64,000 bases of DNA, taken from CAZLCC01 sp964570845 (GTDB lineage Bacteria; Patescibacteriota; Saccharimonadia; Saccharimonadales; Saccharimonadaceae). Within the stretch, counting starts at the first letter, position 1. Every line of letters starts with the position of its first letter. Positions 7,739-15,689 of the stretch are shown here, piece after piece. The position numbers were made by a program, and so were the translations under genes. The stretch spans positions 1 to 64,000 of the forward strand of contig CAZMZB010000002.1 in assembly GCA_964570845.1 (NCBI GenBank), given 5' to 3'. The notes below the pieces were generated by a model, which was not told the origin of the DNA, did no database searches, and saw only the letters and a list, made by a program, of their open reading frames with translations.

Positions 7739-9006
7739 TGCGGCAGCGACTTTCAGATGTGGCTTCCGGTGCACGACAATTTGTTCGTCGTCATCGTCCG
7801 GATTATCAGTTGATTTTATATATCGGTATTTTACTTCTTTTAGGTCTGGTAGTACTTTACGCGATTAGCCCGGCGCGCACAGAGGTAATCAACGAAGCCG
7901 GCGGACATTCGCTTGATCAGGCTCACTTTATGCAGCGCCAGTTAATGTTTCTGCTAGTCGGCTTGGCGGGTTTTGCGATCACGGCTATTATACCGCTGAC
8001 TGTATGGCAAAAATATGCGGGTAAGATTTTGGCAATAGCATTTATCCTTTGCGGGCTTTTAGTTATTTTTGGTATGCTCAATATCCCACTCGCGCTTTGT
8101 ACCTCTGGTGCCTGTCGGTGGTTTAATCTTGGCTTTACAACGTTTCAGCCTGCGGAGCTCGTGAAATTCGGTTTACTATTGTTTACTGCTGGGTTTTTGG
8201 CTCGGCGTGTTACGGATGGAAAAGTGAATAGCGTACATGATACGATTATTCCTCTTGGTATTGTGACAGCTCTCTCGGCTTTGTTTATCATTGTGTTTCA
8301 AAAAGACATGGGAACAGGAGTTGCAATGTTTGGTATTTTAGCAACAATGCTATTCGTTGCAGGAGTCAATAAACGTATCGGTCTTATATTACTCGGTGCT
8401 GTTATTGGGCTGGGGATTTTGTTGATTCTTATCGCTCCTCACCGTATTGAGCGTGTGACAACTTTCCTGAATCCTACAGATGAACTTGATGGCTCCAGTT
8501 ATCATATCAATCAAGCCAAGCTTGCCATTGGTAGTGGCGGATTATTCGGATTGGGACTCGGAAAAAGTGTTCAGGCTTTCGGCTATTTACCGGAAGCGGT
8601 GAATGACTCAATTTTTGCAATCATGGGAGAGCTTTTTGGCTTTGTGGGGTTATTGGCGCTCCTGGCGTTGTTTACGGCATTTCTATTACGTATTTTACGT
8701 ATTATGGACCATGTAGGAGATCCAGCAATGAAACTGCTTGTAGCGGGTGTATTCGGTTGGGTAGCGACTCACGTAGTGGTGAATATTGGTGCAATGACCG
8801 GTATTTTTCCACTCACTGGTCTAACGTTGCCGCTCCTTAGCTTTGGCGGAACGAGTTTGCTATTTATTATGCTAACGCTTGGCCTAGTATTCCAGATTTC
8901 TCGCTATACTTCACATATTCACTATAAAGAGGGGAAAAATAATGAAGGTACTGACAGTCGGCGGCGGCTCGGGCGGACACGTCACGCCAATCTTGGCCGT
9001 TATTAA
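7738..9006 (+). CDS. ftsW: Septal peptidoglycan glycosyltransferase FtsW
   Basis: 422 residues, SEDS family, about 10 membrane spans. Polymerises lipid II with FtsI. Family features: CRWFNLGFTTFQPAELVKFG, FQKDMGTG, and the C-terminal PLTGLTLPLLSFGGTSLL. The start is the ATG overlapping the mraY stop; upstream in-frame starts lie inside mraY. Unusually, the reading frame continues 65 nt into murG, adding a hydrophilic, Arg-rich tail of about 21 residues encoded by the murG glycine-loop sequence in another frame. Confidence 0.95.
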   Translation: MRQRLSDVASGARQFVRRHRPDYQLILYIGILLLLGLVVLYAISPARTEVINEAGGHSLDQAHFMQRQLMFLLVGLAGFAITAIIPLTVWQKYAGKILAIAFILCGLLVIFGMLNIPLALCTSGACRWFNLGFTTFQPAELVKFGLLLFTAGFLARRVTDGKVNSVHDTIIPLGIVTALSALFIIVFQKDMGTGVAMFGILATMLFVAGVNKRIGLILLGAVIGLGILLILIAPHRIERVTTFLNPTDELDGSSYHINQAKLAIGSGGLFGLGLGKSVQAFGYLPEAVNDSIFAIMGELFGFVGLLALLALFTAFLLRILRIMDHVGDPAMKLLVAGVFGWVATHVVVNIGAMTGIFPLTGLTLPLLSFGGTSLLFIMLTLGLVFQISRYTSHIHYKEGKNNEGTDSRRRLGRTRHANLGRY

Positions 9007-10102
9007 TGAATTAAAACGTTCACAGAAAACTGAACTTGAAATCCGTTTTTGGTCGGATAGGCGATTTGCTCGCCAAGCTCAGAAAATCATAAGACATGAT
9101 AATGGCGATATAAAAACTACAGCGATTTTTTCTGGAAAATTACGGCGCTATCATAACACAGCCTGGTGGAAACAATTACTTGATATTCCTACCACACTGC
9201 AAAATATAGGGGATGTATTACTATTGATTATAGGGTTCGTTCAGAGTGTTGTGCTGCTTCTTGCTTGGAGACCTGACGTTATATTCACGAAAGGGGGCTT
9301 TGTGTGTTTGCCGGTGGGTATCGCAGCACACTTACTGAGGGTTCCTCTGGTTATTCACGACTCAGATGCTCATCCCGGACTTACGAACCGAATTTTAGCG
9401 TCGTGGGCGAAGAAAATAGCAACTGGCGCTCCACTTGAATATTATGATTACCCTAAAAGTAAAACAACGTATACAGGCATCCCTATAAGCGATGATTTTC
9501 GGGTGTTTTCAAAAGTAGAACAAAACCAATCAAAGGAAGATTTTGGAGTTTCTAAAGATAAGCCACTGGTTGTCGTAACTGGAGGCGGACTTGGCGCAGA
9601 GAGGATCAATAAAGCTATTGTTGCAATTGCTCCGGAGTTACTGGCAGACAGTTCCATCATTCATATAACTGGCGCTAAGCAATTTCGGCGATTTAAGAAG
9701 GAGGCAATGGAATGCGAAGGGTATACACTACTGCCGTTTGTAAGTCATGGCATGGCACAGCTACTTGGAGCTGCGGATGTAGTGGTCACAAGAGCGGGCG
9801 CGACAACAATGCTTGAATTGGCAGCTTTGAGAAAGGCGGTCATTGTCGTGCCAAATGCGATGCTGACTGGTGGCCACCAGGTCAAAAATGCTAAAGTGTA
9901 TGAGAAAGAAAACGCAGTGATTGTTGCGAATGAAACGCAACTACAGAGTAATCCAGAGGTATTACTTACGTCGATTCAGAAGTTAGTGGGTGATGATCAG
10001 CTGCGTAGAAAAATGGGTGAGAGACTTGGCGCGTTTGCGAAGCCGCACGCTGCTCGTGATACAGTAAAATTAATTGTGGAAGCTGCAAAGGAGGAGGGAT
10101 AA
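8942..10102 (+). CDS. murG: UDP-GlcNAc:lipid I GlcNAc transferase MurG
   Basis: 386 residues, GT28, GT-B fold, peripheral on the inner membrane face. Makes lipid II. Motifs: GGGSGGHVTPIL at residues 7-18, HDSDAHPGLTNR (cf. HEQNAxxGxTN in other MurG), GGGLGAERIN, and the donor-binding RAGATTMLELAAL plus GGHQVKNA. AGAGGGG lies 8 nt before the ATG inside ftsW. Usually followed by murC in bacteria; here ftsQ follows directly. Confidence 0.95.
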   Translation: MKVLTVGGGSGGHVTPILAVINELKRSQKTELEIRFWSDRRFARQAQKIIRHDNGDIKTTAIFSGKLRRYHNTAWWKQLLDIPTTLQNIGDVLLLIIGFVQSVVLLLAWRPDVIFTKGGFVCLPVGIAAHLLRVPLVIHDSDAHPGLTNRILASWAKKIATGAPLEYYDYPKSKTTYTGIPISDDFRVFSKVEQNQSKEDFGVSKDKPLVVVTGGGLGAERINKAIVAIAPELLADSSIIHITGAKQFRRFKKEAMECEGYTLLPFVSHGMAQLLGAADVVVTRAGATTMLELAALRKAVIVVPNAMLTGGHQVKNAKVYEKENAVIVANETQLQSNPEVLLTSIQKLVGDDQLRRKMGERLGAFAKPHAARDTVKLIVEAAKEEG

Positions 10103-10106
10103 GAGT

Positions 10107-11006
10107 ATGGTTTGGTGGGGCAAAAGAGGGGAGCAGCCGGCTCGGCGTCAACCGCGCTACATGACTGGTCAGGATGATGTATCTTTTCGGCGTAGTCGGA
10201 CGCTTTCAGATCGTGCACCTTCGGAGCAGCAAAAAGCACAATCTGCACGGCTACAAGAACATGCTCGCCGCCGTCGAAACCATATTATAAAAGTGGTGAT
10301 TGTGACGATTATCGTCAGTACTTTGCTTCTTTTCTGGCTTTCAACGCAGTATGCGCTTACTATTGCTTCGGTGACATTTACACCGACACCAGTAAAGACA
10401 CCACAAGAACAGCGCTATAAAGACGTTATTGGAGAATATGTAAACACCTATCCTATTGAACGGTTTCGCTTTATTTTAAATGAGAAACGATTTAGTAAAT
10501 ACTTAGGGGATAAACTTCCTGAAGTTGCTGCGGCAAAGAGTAGTGGGGGAGGTATCGGGTATGGCAACTATTCTATTACCCTTCGAGAGCCGCTTGTAGG
10601 ATGGGAAGTAAGTGGTAAGCAATATCTTGTTGATAAAAATGGTACTTCATTTAATCAAAACTACTTCAATTCGCCAGCTGTAAAAGTGATTGATCAGAGT
10701 GGGATTAAGATTGACAACGGTGGAGTCATCGCCTCAAATCGCTTCCTGGGCTTTTTGGGTCGCATTGTATCGCTGATAAATGAATCTGGTGTTGGTCAAG
10801 TTGAGAAAATTACCATACCAGCTGGTGTAACGAGACAAGTTGATATCTATTTAAAGGGGAGAGCATATCCGATAAAAACTAATGTTGATCGGGATCCGGC
10901 ACAACAGGTGGAGGATATGAAAAAAGTGTTGGACTTCCTTAATCAACGTGACATCACACCACAATATATTGATGTGCGTGTCTCGGGTCGGGCATTCTAT
11001 CTTTAA
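10107..11006 (+). CDS. ftsQ: FtsQ/DivIB-like division protein
   Basis: 299 residues. A basic cytoplasmic N-terminus (about 1-58), one membrane span (about 60-80), and an extracytoplasmic region with the FtsQ layout: a POTRA-like segment, then a beta domain ending in PQYIDVRVSGRAFYL, a typical FtsQ/DivIB C-terminus. Start ATG 10107 is preceded by AAGGAGGAGGG; the in-frame GTG at 10074 is inside murG. Divergent sequence, so the symbol rests on architecture plus dcw position. Last gene of the cluster. Confidence 0.8.
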   Translation: MVWWGKRGEQPARRQPRYMTGQDDVSFRRSRTLSDRAPSEQQKAQSARLQEHARRRRNHIIKVVIVTIIVSTLLLFWLSTQYALTIASVTFTPTPVKTPQEQRYKDVIGEYVNTYPIERFRFILNEKRFSKYLGDKLPEVAAAKSSGGGIGYGNYSITLREPLVGWEVSGKQYLVDKNGTSFNQNYFNSPAVKVIDQSGIKIDNGGVIASNRFLGFLGRIVSLINESGVGQVEKITIPAGVTRQVDIYLKGRAYPIKTNVDRDPAQQVEDMKKVLDFLNQRDITPQYIDVRVSGRAFYL

Positions 11007-11700
11007 TGTGATCCGCCCCACCCTTCAGATAGGTATGTTCTACTTTTGTTCCTTTTTAGTGTGATAAATAAAGATAATAGGTAAAAGTATATTAATATAT
11101 TAAAAATACAAAAAAGCAAATAATGCAAATAGGGATGAATAGGAGAGTAGGGCGTGAAAAATATATTTAGGGTACGAAAATAATAAAAAGCAAACATAGC
11201 AAATGTGGAAAACTGGTTATTGTCAAACAATGTAAGTACACACTCGAAACTACTACACAGCAAATCGTAGAGCCAAGTATTAAAAATAGATACATACGCG
11301 TCAAAAGAAAGGTGTAATAGAAATTATAAGTGATAAATACAGCAAACACCCTACTTTGAGGGGTATTAGTGTTCATCTTTATATATAATAATTAATGTCG
11401 TAAAAGATATATTGTGCGACATAGTATTTATCTATCGTTTTTATATTCTCATACCTTTCTTTTGGCGGGTGATCATTTGTTTTTTTATAGTATCGCTTCA
11501 TTCTCTTCGTCTACTCACCCATTTTTATCTACGTTATAGGTTCATGGCTACATTACTTAGCTTGGTATGACTATCTACAGCAATTTACTGACATAATCTT
11601 ATTTTCCATGCAATAGATCTTAATAATTAATGTTCTATTTTTGTTCTTATTTCACAACATGAAGAAAACTTGCCTTGGTAAGTTCAGATTGAGGGGAGCT
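11007..11700. other. 694-nt AT-rich intergenic region
   Basis: Lies between the convergent ends of ftsQ and the VirD4-like gene. It is strongly AT-rich with many stops. The two minus-strand ORFs of 69 and 86 residues are low-complexity Phe/Leu/Tyr-rich translations without ribosome-binding sites and are not called. One short inverted repeat is visible (ATGTCG 11395-11400 / CGACAT 11417-11422). No strong U-tailed terminator or RNA family was recognised. Confidence 0.5.
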
Positions 11701-14355
11701 TTAATGATGCAGCTTAATTTCTGTACCATCATTGTTAGACGACTTGTTCTGCTTTTGGTTACTACTATTTGTGTTTGAAGTATCAGTGGTCGCCTTTCGC
11801 TTGCGTGAGCGAGTACGAGTACGCTTTTTCTTTGTCGGTTGGCTATCTGGTTTAGTGTCGTCGCCTTCATGTTGTTTTTGAGTGTGCAGATGCTCGGAGA
11901 CAATTACTTTAGGTGTTACTTTTTTCTTTGGTGCTGTTGAGGATGATTGGCTTTGGGGTGAAGAACCAAGTAGCTCTTGGATTTCTGTCTCAACCTCTTC
12001 TCTAGCGCGACTGAACTGCTTACGACTATTCTCAACAATCAATGGAGTATTATCTGCTTGAGCTGGAGGAAGTTGCAGTGTGGTGGCACTAAAAGCCGGA
12101 ACCTTTTCGCCGTGGATAACCATCGAGATAATAAAGTGTCGATTGTTCATCTGCAGGAGGTCGTCCGGTTCAAATTGAGGTGCAAATGGTTTTGCCAGTA
12201 CTGGCGCGTCGTCTGCGCTCACCCGGAATGAAATCATCGTACCAACGTTACCAAACACAGCATCTCGCACCGTCTCATCCATTTGTGAGACATATTGATT
12301 GGCAACGGTAAGATTTAAGCCGTATTTACGTGCTTCGCTCAAGATGGTTGCGAACGAATCTGTCGCGAAGTTTTGAAACTCATCAACATAGAGATAAAAC
12401 GGTCGCCTGTCCTCTATCTTTGGTATGTCGCTCCGGCTCATGGCGGCAAGTTGAACTTTAGTTACCAAGAAGGAACCCAAAATTGCCGCGTTATCCTCCC
12501 CTATCAAGCCTTTTGAGAGGTTAACGATCAGAATTTTCCCTTCGTCCATAATCTCCCGAATATTAAAAGTACTTTTAGGTTGACCAATAATATTTCTAAT
12601 AATTGGATTAGCGGTAAATGCACCCACCTTATTTAACACTGGTGCAACGGCTTCTGAGGCAAACTTATCATTCCAGCTAGCAAATTCGACGTTCCAAAAG
12701 TTAAGCACGACAGTATCGGTAACATGACTAAGTACCTCTTTTCTGAATTTCTTATCTGTGAGCATCCGCGTGATATCAAGCATGGTTGAGTTTGGATACT
12801 CCAGTAGCGCGAGGATAGTATAGCGCAGAATATACTCAAGGCGCGGACCCCAGCTGTCACCGAACATACGCTTGAGTACGCCAATAATCTCAGAACTAAT
12901 GTTATTCTTTTGACCAATATCAGTGATTTCCATAGGGTTAAAGCCAACTGGATATGCCGTATCAGCAGGGTTGAAGTACACTACATCCTTAATGCGATTA
13001 TTGGGAATAAAGCGCATATTATCGACGGCAAAATCCCCATGCGGATCAATGATAGCATAGCCATAATTATGAAATACATCGCTTAATGCAAATAGCTCCA
13101 ATAAACCGGACTTACCTGTTCCGGTTTGTCCAATAACATAAACATGGCGGTTTCTGTCAGTTCGATGTAGGCCAAATTGATAGTTCATTCCTCTGAAGTT
13201 TGTTAATCCGAAAGCGCTGATTTCGTCGTCCGCTGTCGAGTCGCCAGTAATAACAGGTAACTTTGAGGGCGGTTCGGCCGTTTTTGCATTTGCCCAGACA
13301 ATACTTGGCGTTTCTACGTTAGTATGCGGCAAGTGGTAGACGCTTGCGAGCTCTTCAATGTTGAGAATAAATCCGCGATCAATAAAAAATCTTGTCGTAT
13401 AATGCGCGATATCTTCTCTGTTAAAGCTTGTTTTATACAGCTTAAAACCGTTTAAATTTGTGCTGTTAAATTGCTTAAAAGCACCAATAATAGCCTGTAG
13501 TCTATGTTTTGCTGTCGCTTGATTATTTCCGAGATATGCGACGCGGATTTTAATCTGATAACCAAGTTTTTGAGATTTCTTTTCGATTTCTGAAATACGA
13601 GTCTTGTCTCGCTCTGAAAGTTCTTTTTCACCGGCTTTCCCAGCTTCTGGAGGTCGCCATAATGCACCAAGCATCTCTAGGAAATATTGGCCGAATCCTC
13701 CTAAAAAATCAGACTGAGTTCTCCCAGCTTTGATACGGTTTGCATAATTTGAGGATCGTTTATGCCAATCATCGGCGATTGGACGTGCTAACACCTGAAT
13801 CCACATCTCTTCACCTTCATCTTCCAGCTTTGATAATGTTGCAGTGATGCCGGCTAACGGATCTACCTCAAAACTTTGAAATGTTTTAATTGGCAAAACG
13901 TCGTTATCAATAAGGGATAATTCACCAGTGTATACAACTTTATGATCTAGTTGTCGCTTGGTATAATCTTCGCTTTCTTCATAAATTTGTACAGTTGGAT
14001 ATTGCGCATAGATTTGCCCCTCGACAAAATTTTGTAAATGCTTTGGTGTCCAAACATAAAAACGAATCAGCTTGCCGATAGAAGCAATTTCGAAGCTGAT
14101 ATGTTCTTGAAGCCCTCCGCTATCACGCAATTCTTTTTTATCTTTTAGAATGCCGTGCAAACTAGCAAATAATTGTTCTGCAGCCAACTCTTTTTTGTCG
14201 TTTGCTCGCGGAATCTCTAAAATCAGTAGGATGTGTTCAGTGTCTTTTAAAGCGGCTACCTTTTTATAGTTGCGCCATGTCAAAAAGGAGATAATACCAA
14301 ATATCGGTAGCCAGACATACCACTGTAGGAGAAATTCAAAAATTGAGCCAATCAT
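11701..14355 (-). CDS. VirD4/TraD-like T4SS coupling-type ATPase
   Basis: 884 residues. An N-terminal membrane span (about 5-25), a mixed middle region, then a hexameric-ATPase domain with Walker A GQTGTGKSGLLE and AIIDPHGDFAVD, and Walker B-like YVDEFQNFATDSFATILSEARKYGL, followed by a NQYVSQMD sensor. This layout matches the TraD/TraG/VirD4 and DUF87-type families. It ends in a strongly basic, low-complexity tail (KKKRTRTRSRKRKA, then an Asn/Ser-rich stretch). Known members move DNA or protein through type IV machines; no relaxase, VirB4 or pilin gene is adjacent, so its partner is unknown. Confidence 0.8.
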   Translation of the reverse strand: MIGSIFEFLLQWYVWLPIFGIISFLTWRNYKKVAALKDTEHILLILEIPRANDKKELAAEQLFASLHGILKDKKELRDSGGLQEHISFEIASIGKLIRFYVWTPKHLQNFVEGQIYAQYPTVQIYEESEDYTKRQLDHKVVYTGELSLIDNDVLPIKTFQSFEVDPLAGITATLSKLEDEGEEMWIQVLARPIADDWHKRSSNYANRIKAGRTQSDFLGGFGQYFLEMLGALWRPPEAGKAGEKELSERDKTRISEIEKKSQKLGYQIKIRVAYLGNNQATAKHRLQAIIGAFKQFNSTNLNGFKLYKTSFNREDIAHYTTRFFIDRGFILNIEELASVYHLPHTNVETPSIVWANAKTAEPPSKLPVITGDSTADDEISAFGLTNFRGMNYQFGLHRTDRNRHVYVIGQTGTGKSGLLELFALSDVFHNYGYAIIDPHGDFAVDNMRFIPNNRIKDVVYFNPADTAYPVGFNPMEITDIGQKNNISSEIIGVLKRMFGDSWGPRLEYILRYTILALLEYPNSTMLDITRMLTDKKFRKEVLSHVTDTVVLNFWNVEFASWNDKFASEAVAPVLNKVGAFTANPIIRNIIGQPKSTFNIREIMDEGKILIVNLSKGLIGEDNAAILGSFLVTKVQLAAMSRSDIPKIEDRRPFYLYVDEFQNFATDSFATILSEARKYGLNLTVANQYVSQMDETVRDAVFGNVGTMISFRVSADDAPVLAKPFAPQFEPDDLLQMNNRHFIISMVIHGEKVPAFSATTLQLPPAQADNTPLIVENSRKQFSRAREEVETEIQELLGSSPQSQSSSTAPKKKVTPKVIVSEHLHTQKQHEGDDTKPDSQPTKKKRTRTRSRKRKATTDTSNTNSSNQKQNKSSNNDGTEIKLHH

Positions 14356-14416
14356 TACTAGTTTCTATTGTGGCCTAAACAGCGTATAAGCGCAAATAGT
14401 ACCACCCCTCTCCTTT

Positions 14417-15472
14417 TTAAACGACTGCTTGTTCTTCGGCAAGCGTGTAGGTTGCTCGTGCAGTCCGTTTGAACTGTGGCTTACTCTGTAGATTTAAAAG
14501 AATGGTCGTTTCTTTTACCTTACGGTGCTTGAGGACACGCTTCACAATTTCATCTCGATGAAGCGGCTCGCCCTCTTTTTTCAATACTTCCGCGATGATA
14601 TCTGATACTGTACCACGGCTATAGCCCCAGTCGCTCAGTGCATAAATACCGCGACCAATCAGTACAAATCGCTTATCTTTAATAAGTTCATTGTGAATTG
14701 CCTGCATGGTTACATCTTTTCGTTTGAAATCAGATTCTTTAATGGCATTAGCAATTGCTGAAAAGTGCATCGGCTTATTTACCTCTGAAAGAACAGCAAA
14801 AATTTTGTCACGAATATTTTTAGGATTGACTGTCGGCCACTTTACAAGTCCCCACTGATTCTTGAGGTGAGTCATTTGCTTGCTTACCATAGCTATTGCC
14901 TTCACGTGATCGGGGTGCTCGTAAGAAAGTTTTTCGTCAAGCTCGTTGATAGTTAAAGGTTTACCGTACGCTTTAACTGTTTTAACAAGCTCGTCTACTT
15001 TGGCTTTGATTTGCTTTTCATCGCCATATTCTTTAATACCGACGCTTTGATAATAGAAATCGTTTTCAGGCACTAGGGCAAGTTTTGGTGTAATTTCACC
15101 AATAAACGCAATGTGTGCCTGCTCACGAGGGCCAGCTTTTGAGTCGATGTGTTTTGCAAGATCAAGTGTACGTGCGACTCGCCCAAGCTCATGCAGGTGA
15201 CGGATAAGATACTTTTCAAGCTGCGCTGCCTCCTCGTTTCCTTCTTCTGCAGTAATCTTGAGACGAATTAGCACAGCTTTTTCTAGTTGTCGTACTCGTT
15301 CACGAGTGATGCCAAGCAATTCCCCTATTTGTTCCAGGGTTTCTTTACGGTCGTATAACCCAAAGCGACGTGCAATAATTTCACGTTCTCGTTCACGCTC
15401 TATGGTTTTTAACACATTAGCCACTAACTCCTTAATATTCAGAGTTTTTTCCGTACTTTCAGGGGTGCTCAT
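14417..15472 (-). CDS. Sigma region-4-like HTH fused to HARE-HTH domains
   Basis: 351 residues. The N-terminus resembles sigma-70 region 4: EREREIIARRFGL, then ETLEQIGELLGITRERVRQLEKAVLIRLK at about residues 43-70, which is the -35-recognising helix-turn-helix. No region 2 exists, so it cannot be a complete sigma factor. The C-terminal half holds winged-helix segments like HARE-HTH/RpoE-delta domains (NKPMHFSAIANAIKE, EGEPLHRDEIVKRVLKH). A role as a DNA-binding transcription or chromatin factor is inference. It has its own promoter (15588-15560), a roughly 80-nt leader and GAGAGGA before the ATG. Confidence 0.75.
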   Translation of the reverse strand: MSTPESTEKTLNIKELVANVLKTIEREREREIIARRFGLYDRKETLEQIGELLGITRERVRQLEKAVLIRLKITAEEGNEEAAQLEKYLIRHLHELGRVARTLDLAKHIDSKAGPREQAHIAFIGEITPKLALVPENDFYYQSVGIKEYGDEKQIKAKVDELVKTVKAYGKPLTINELDEKLSYEHPDHVKAIAMVSKQMTHLKNQWGLVKWPTVNPKNIRDKIFAVLSEVNKPMHFSAIANAIKESDFKRKDVTMQAIHNELIKDKRFVLIGRGIYALSDWGYSRGTVSDIIAEVLKKEGEPLHRDEIVKRVLKHRKVKETTILLNLQSKPQFKRTARATYTLAEEQAVV

Positions 15473-15559
15473 ACATGTTCCTCTCTATCAGTCACACTAT
15501 TATTTTAGGATTTTGACTTCCCCACCATGATTGTCTTGATAAATCCATTCTATGTTTTC

Positions 15560-15588
15560 ACTATAAAACAAAAATTTTATAATGTCAA
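15560..15588 (-). promoter_or_regulatory. Consensus promoter for the sigma4/HARE gene
   Basis: On the minus strand TTGACA (15588-15583), 17-nt spacer, TATAGT (15565-15560). A second possible extended -10 (TGCTATAAT) lies about 30 nt upstream. The leader to the start at 15472 is about 80 nt. The preceding 100 nt (toward topA) hold AGACAG/CTGTCT, which may terminate topA. Confidence 0.7.
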
Positions 15589-15689
15589 ACATTGATTGCA
15601 ATATGCTCATATTATAGCACAAAATAGACAGTCGATGTAAAGTCTGTCTTGAGGCTTTCTTACCACTGTTTTTTATGAAGTAAAATGAA

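Noticed and set aside
11003..11376. Two overlapping minus-strand ORFs (86 and 69 aa) in the AT-rich gap
   Set aside because: Phe/Leu/Tyr-rich low-complexity translations in very AT-rich DNA, no ribosome-binding site, one overlaps the end of ftsQ; no promoter at leaderless spacing.
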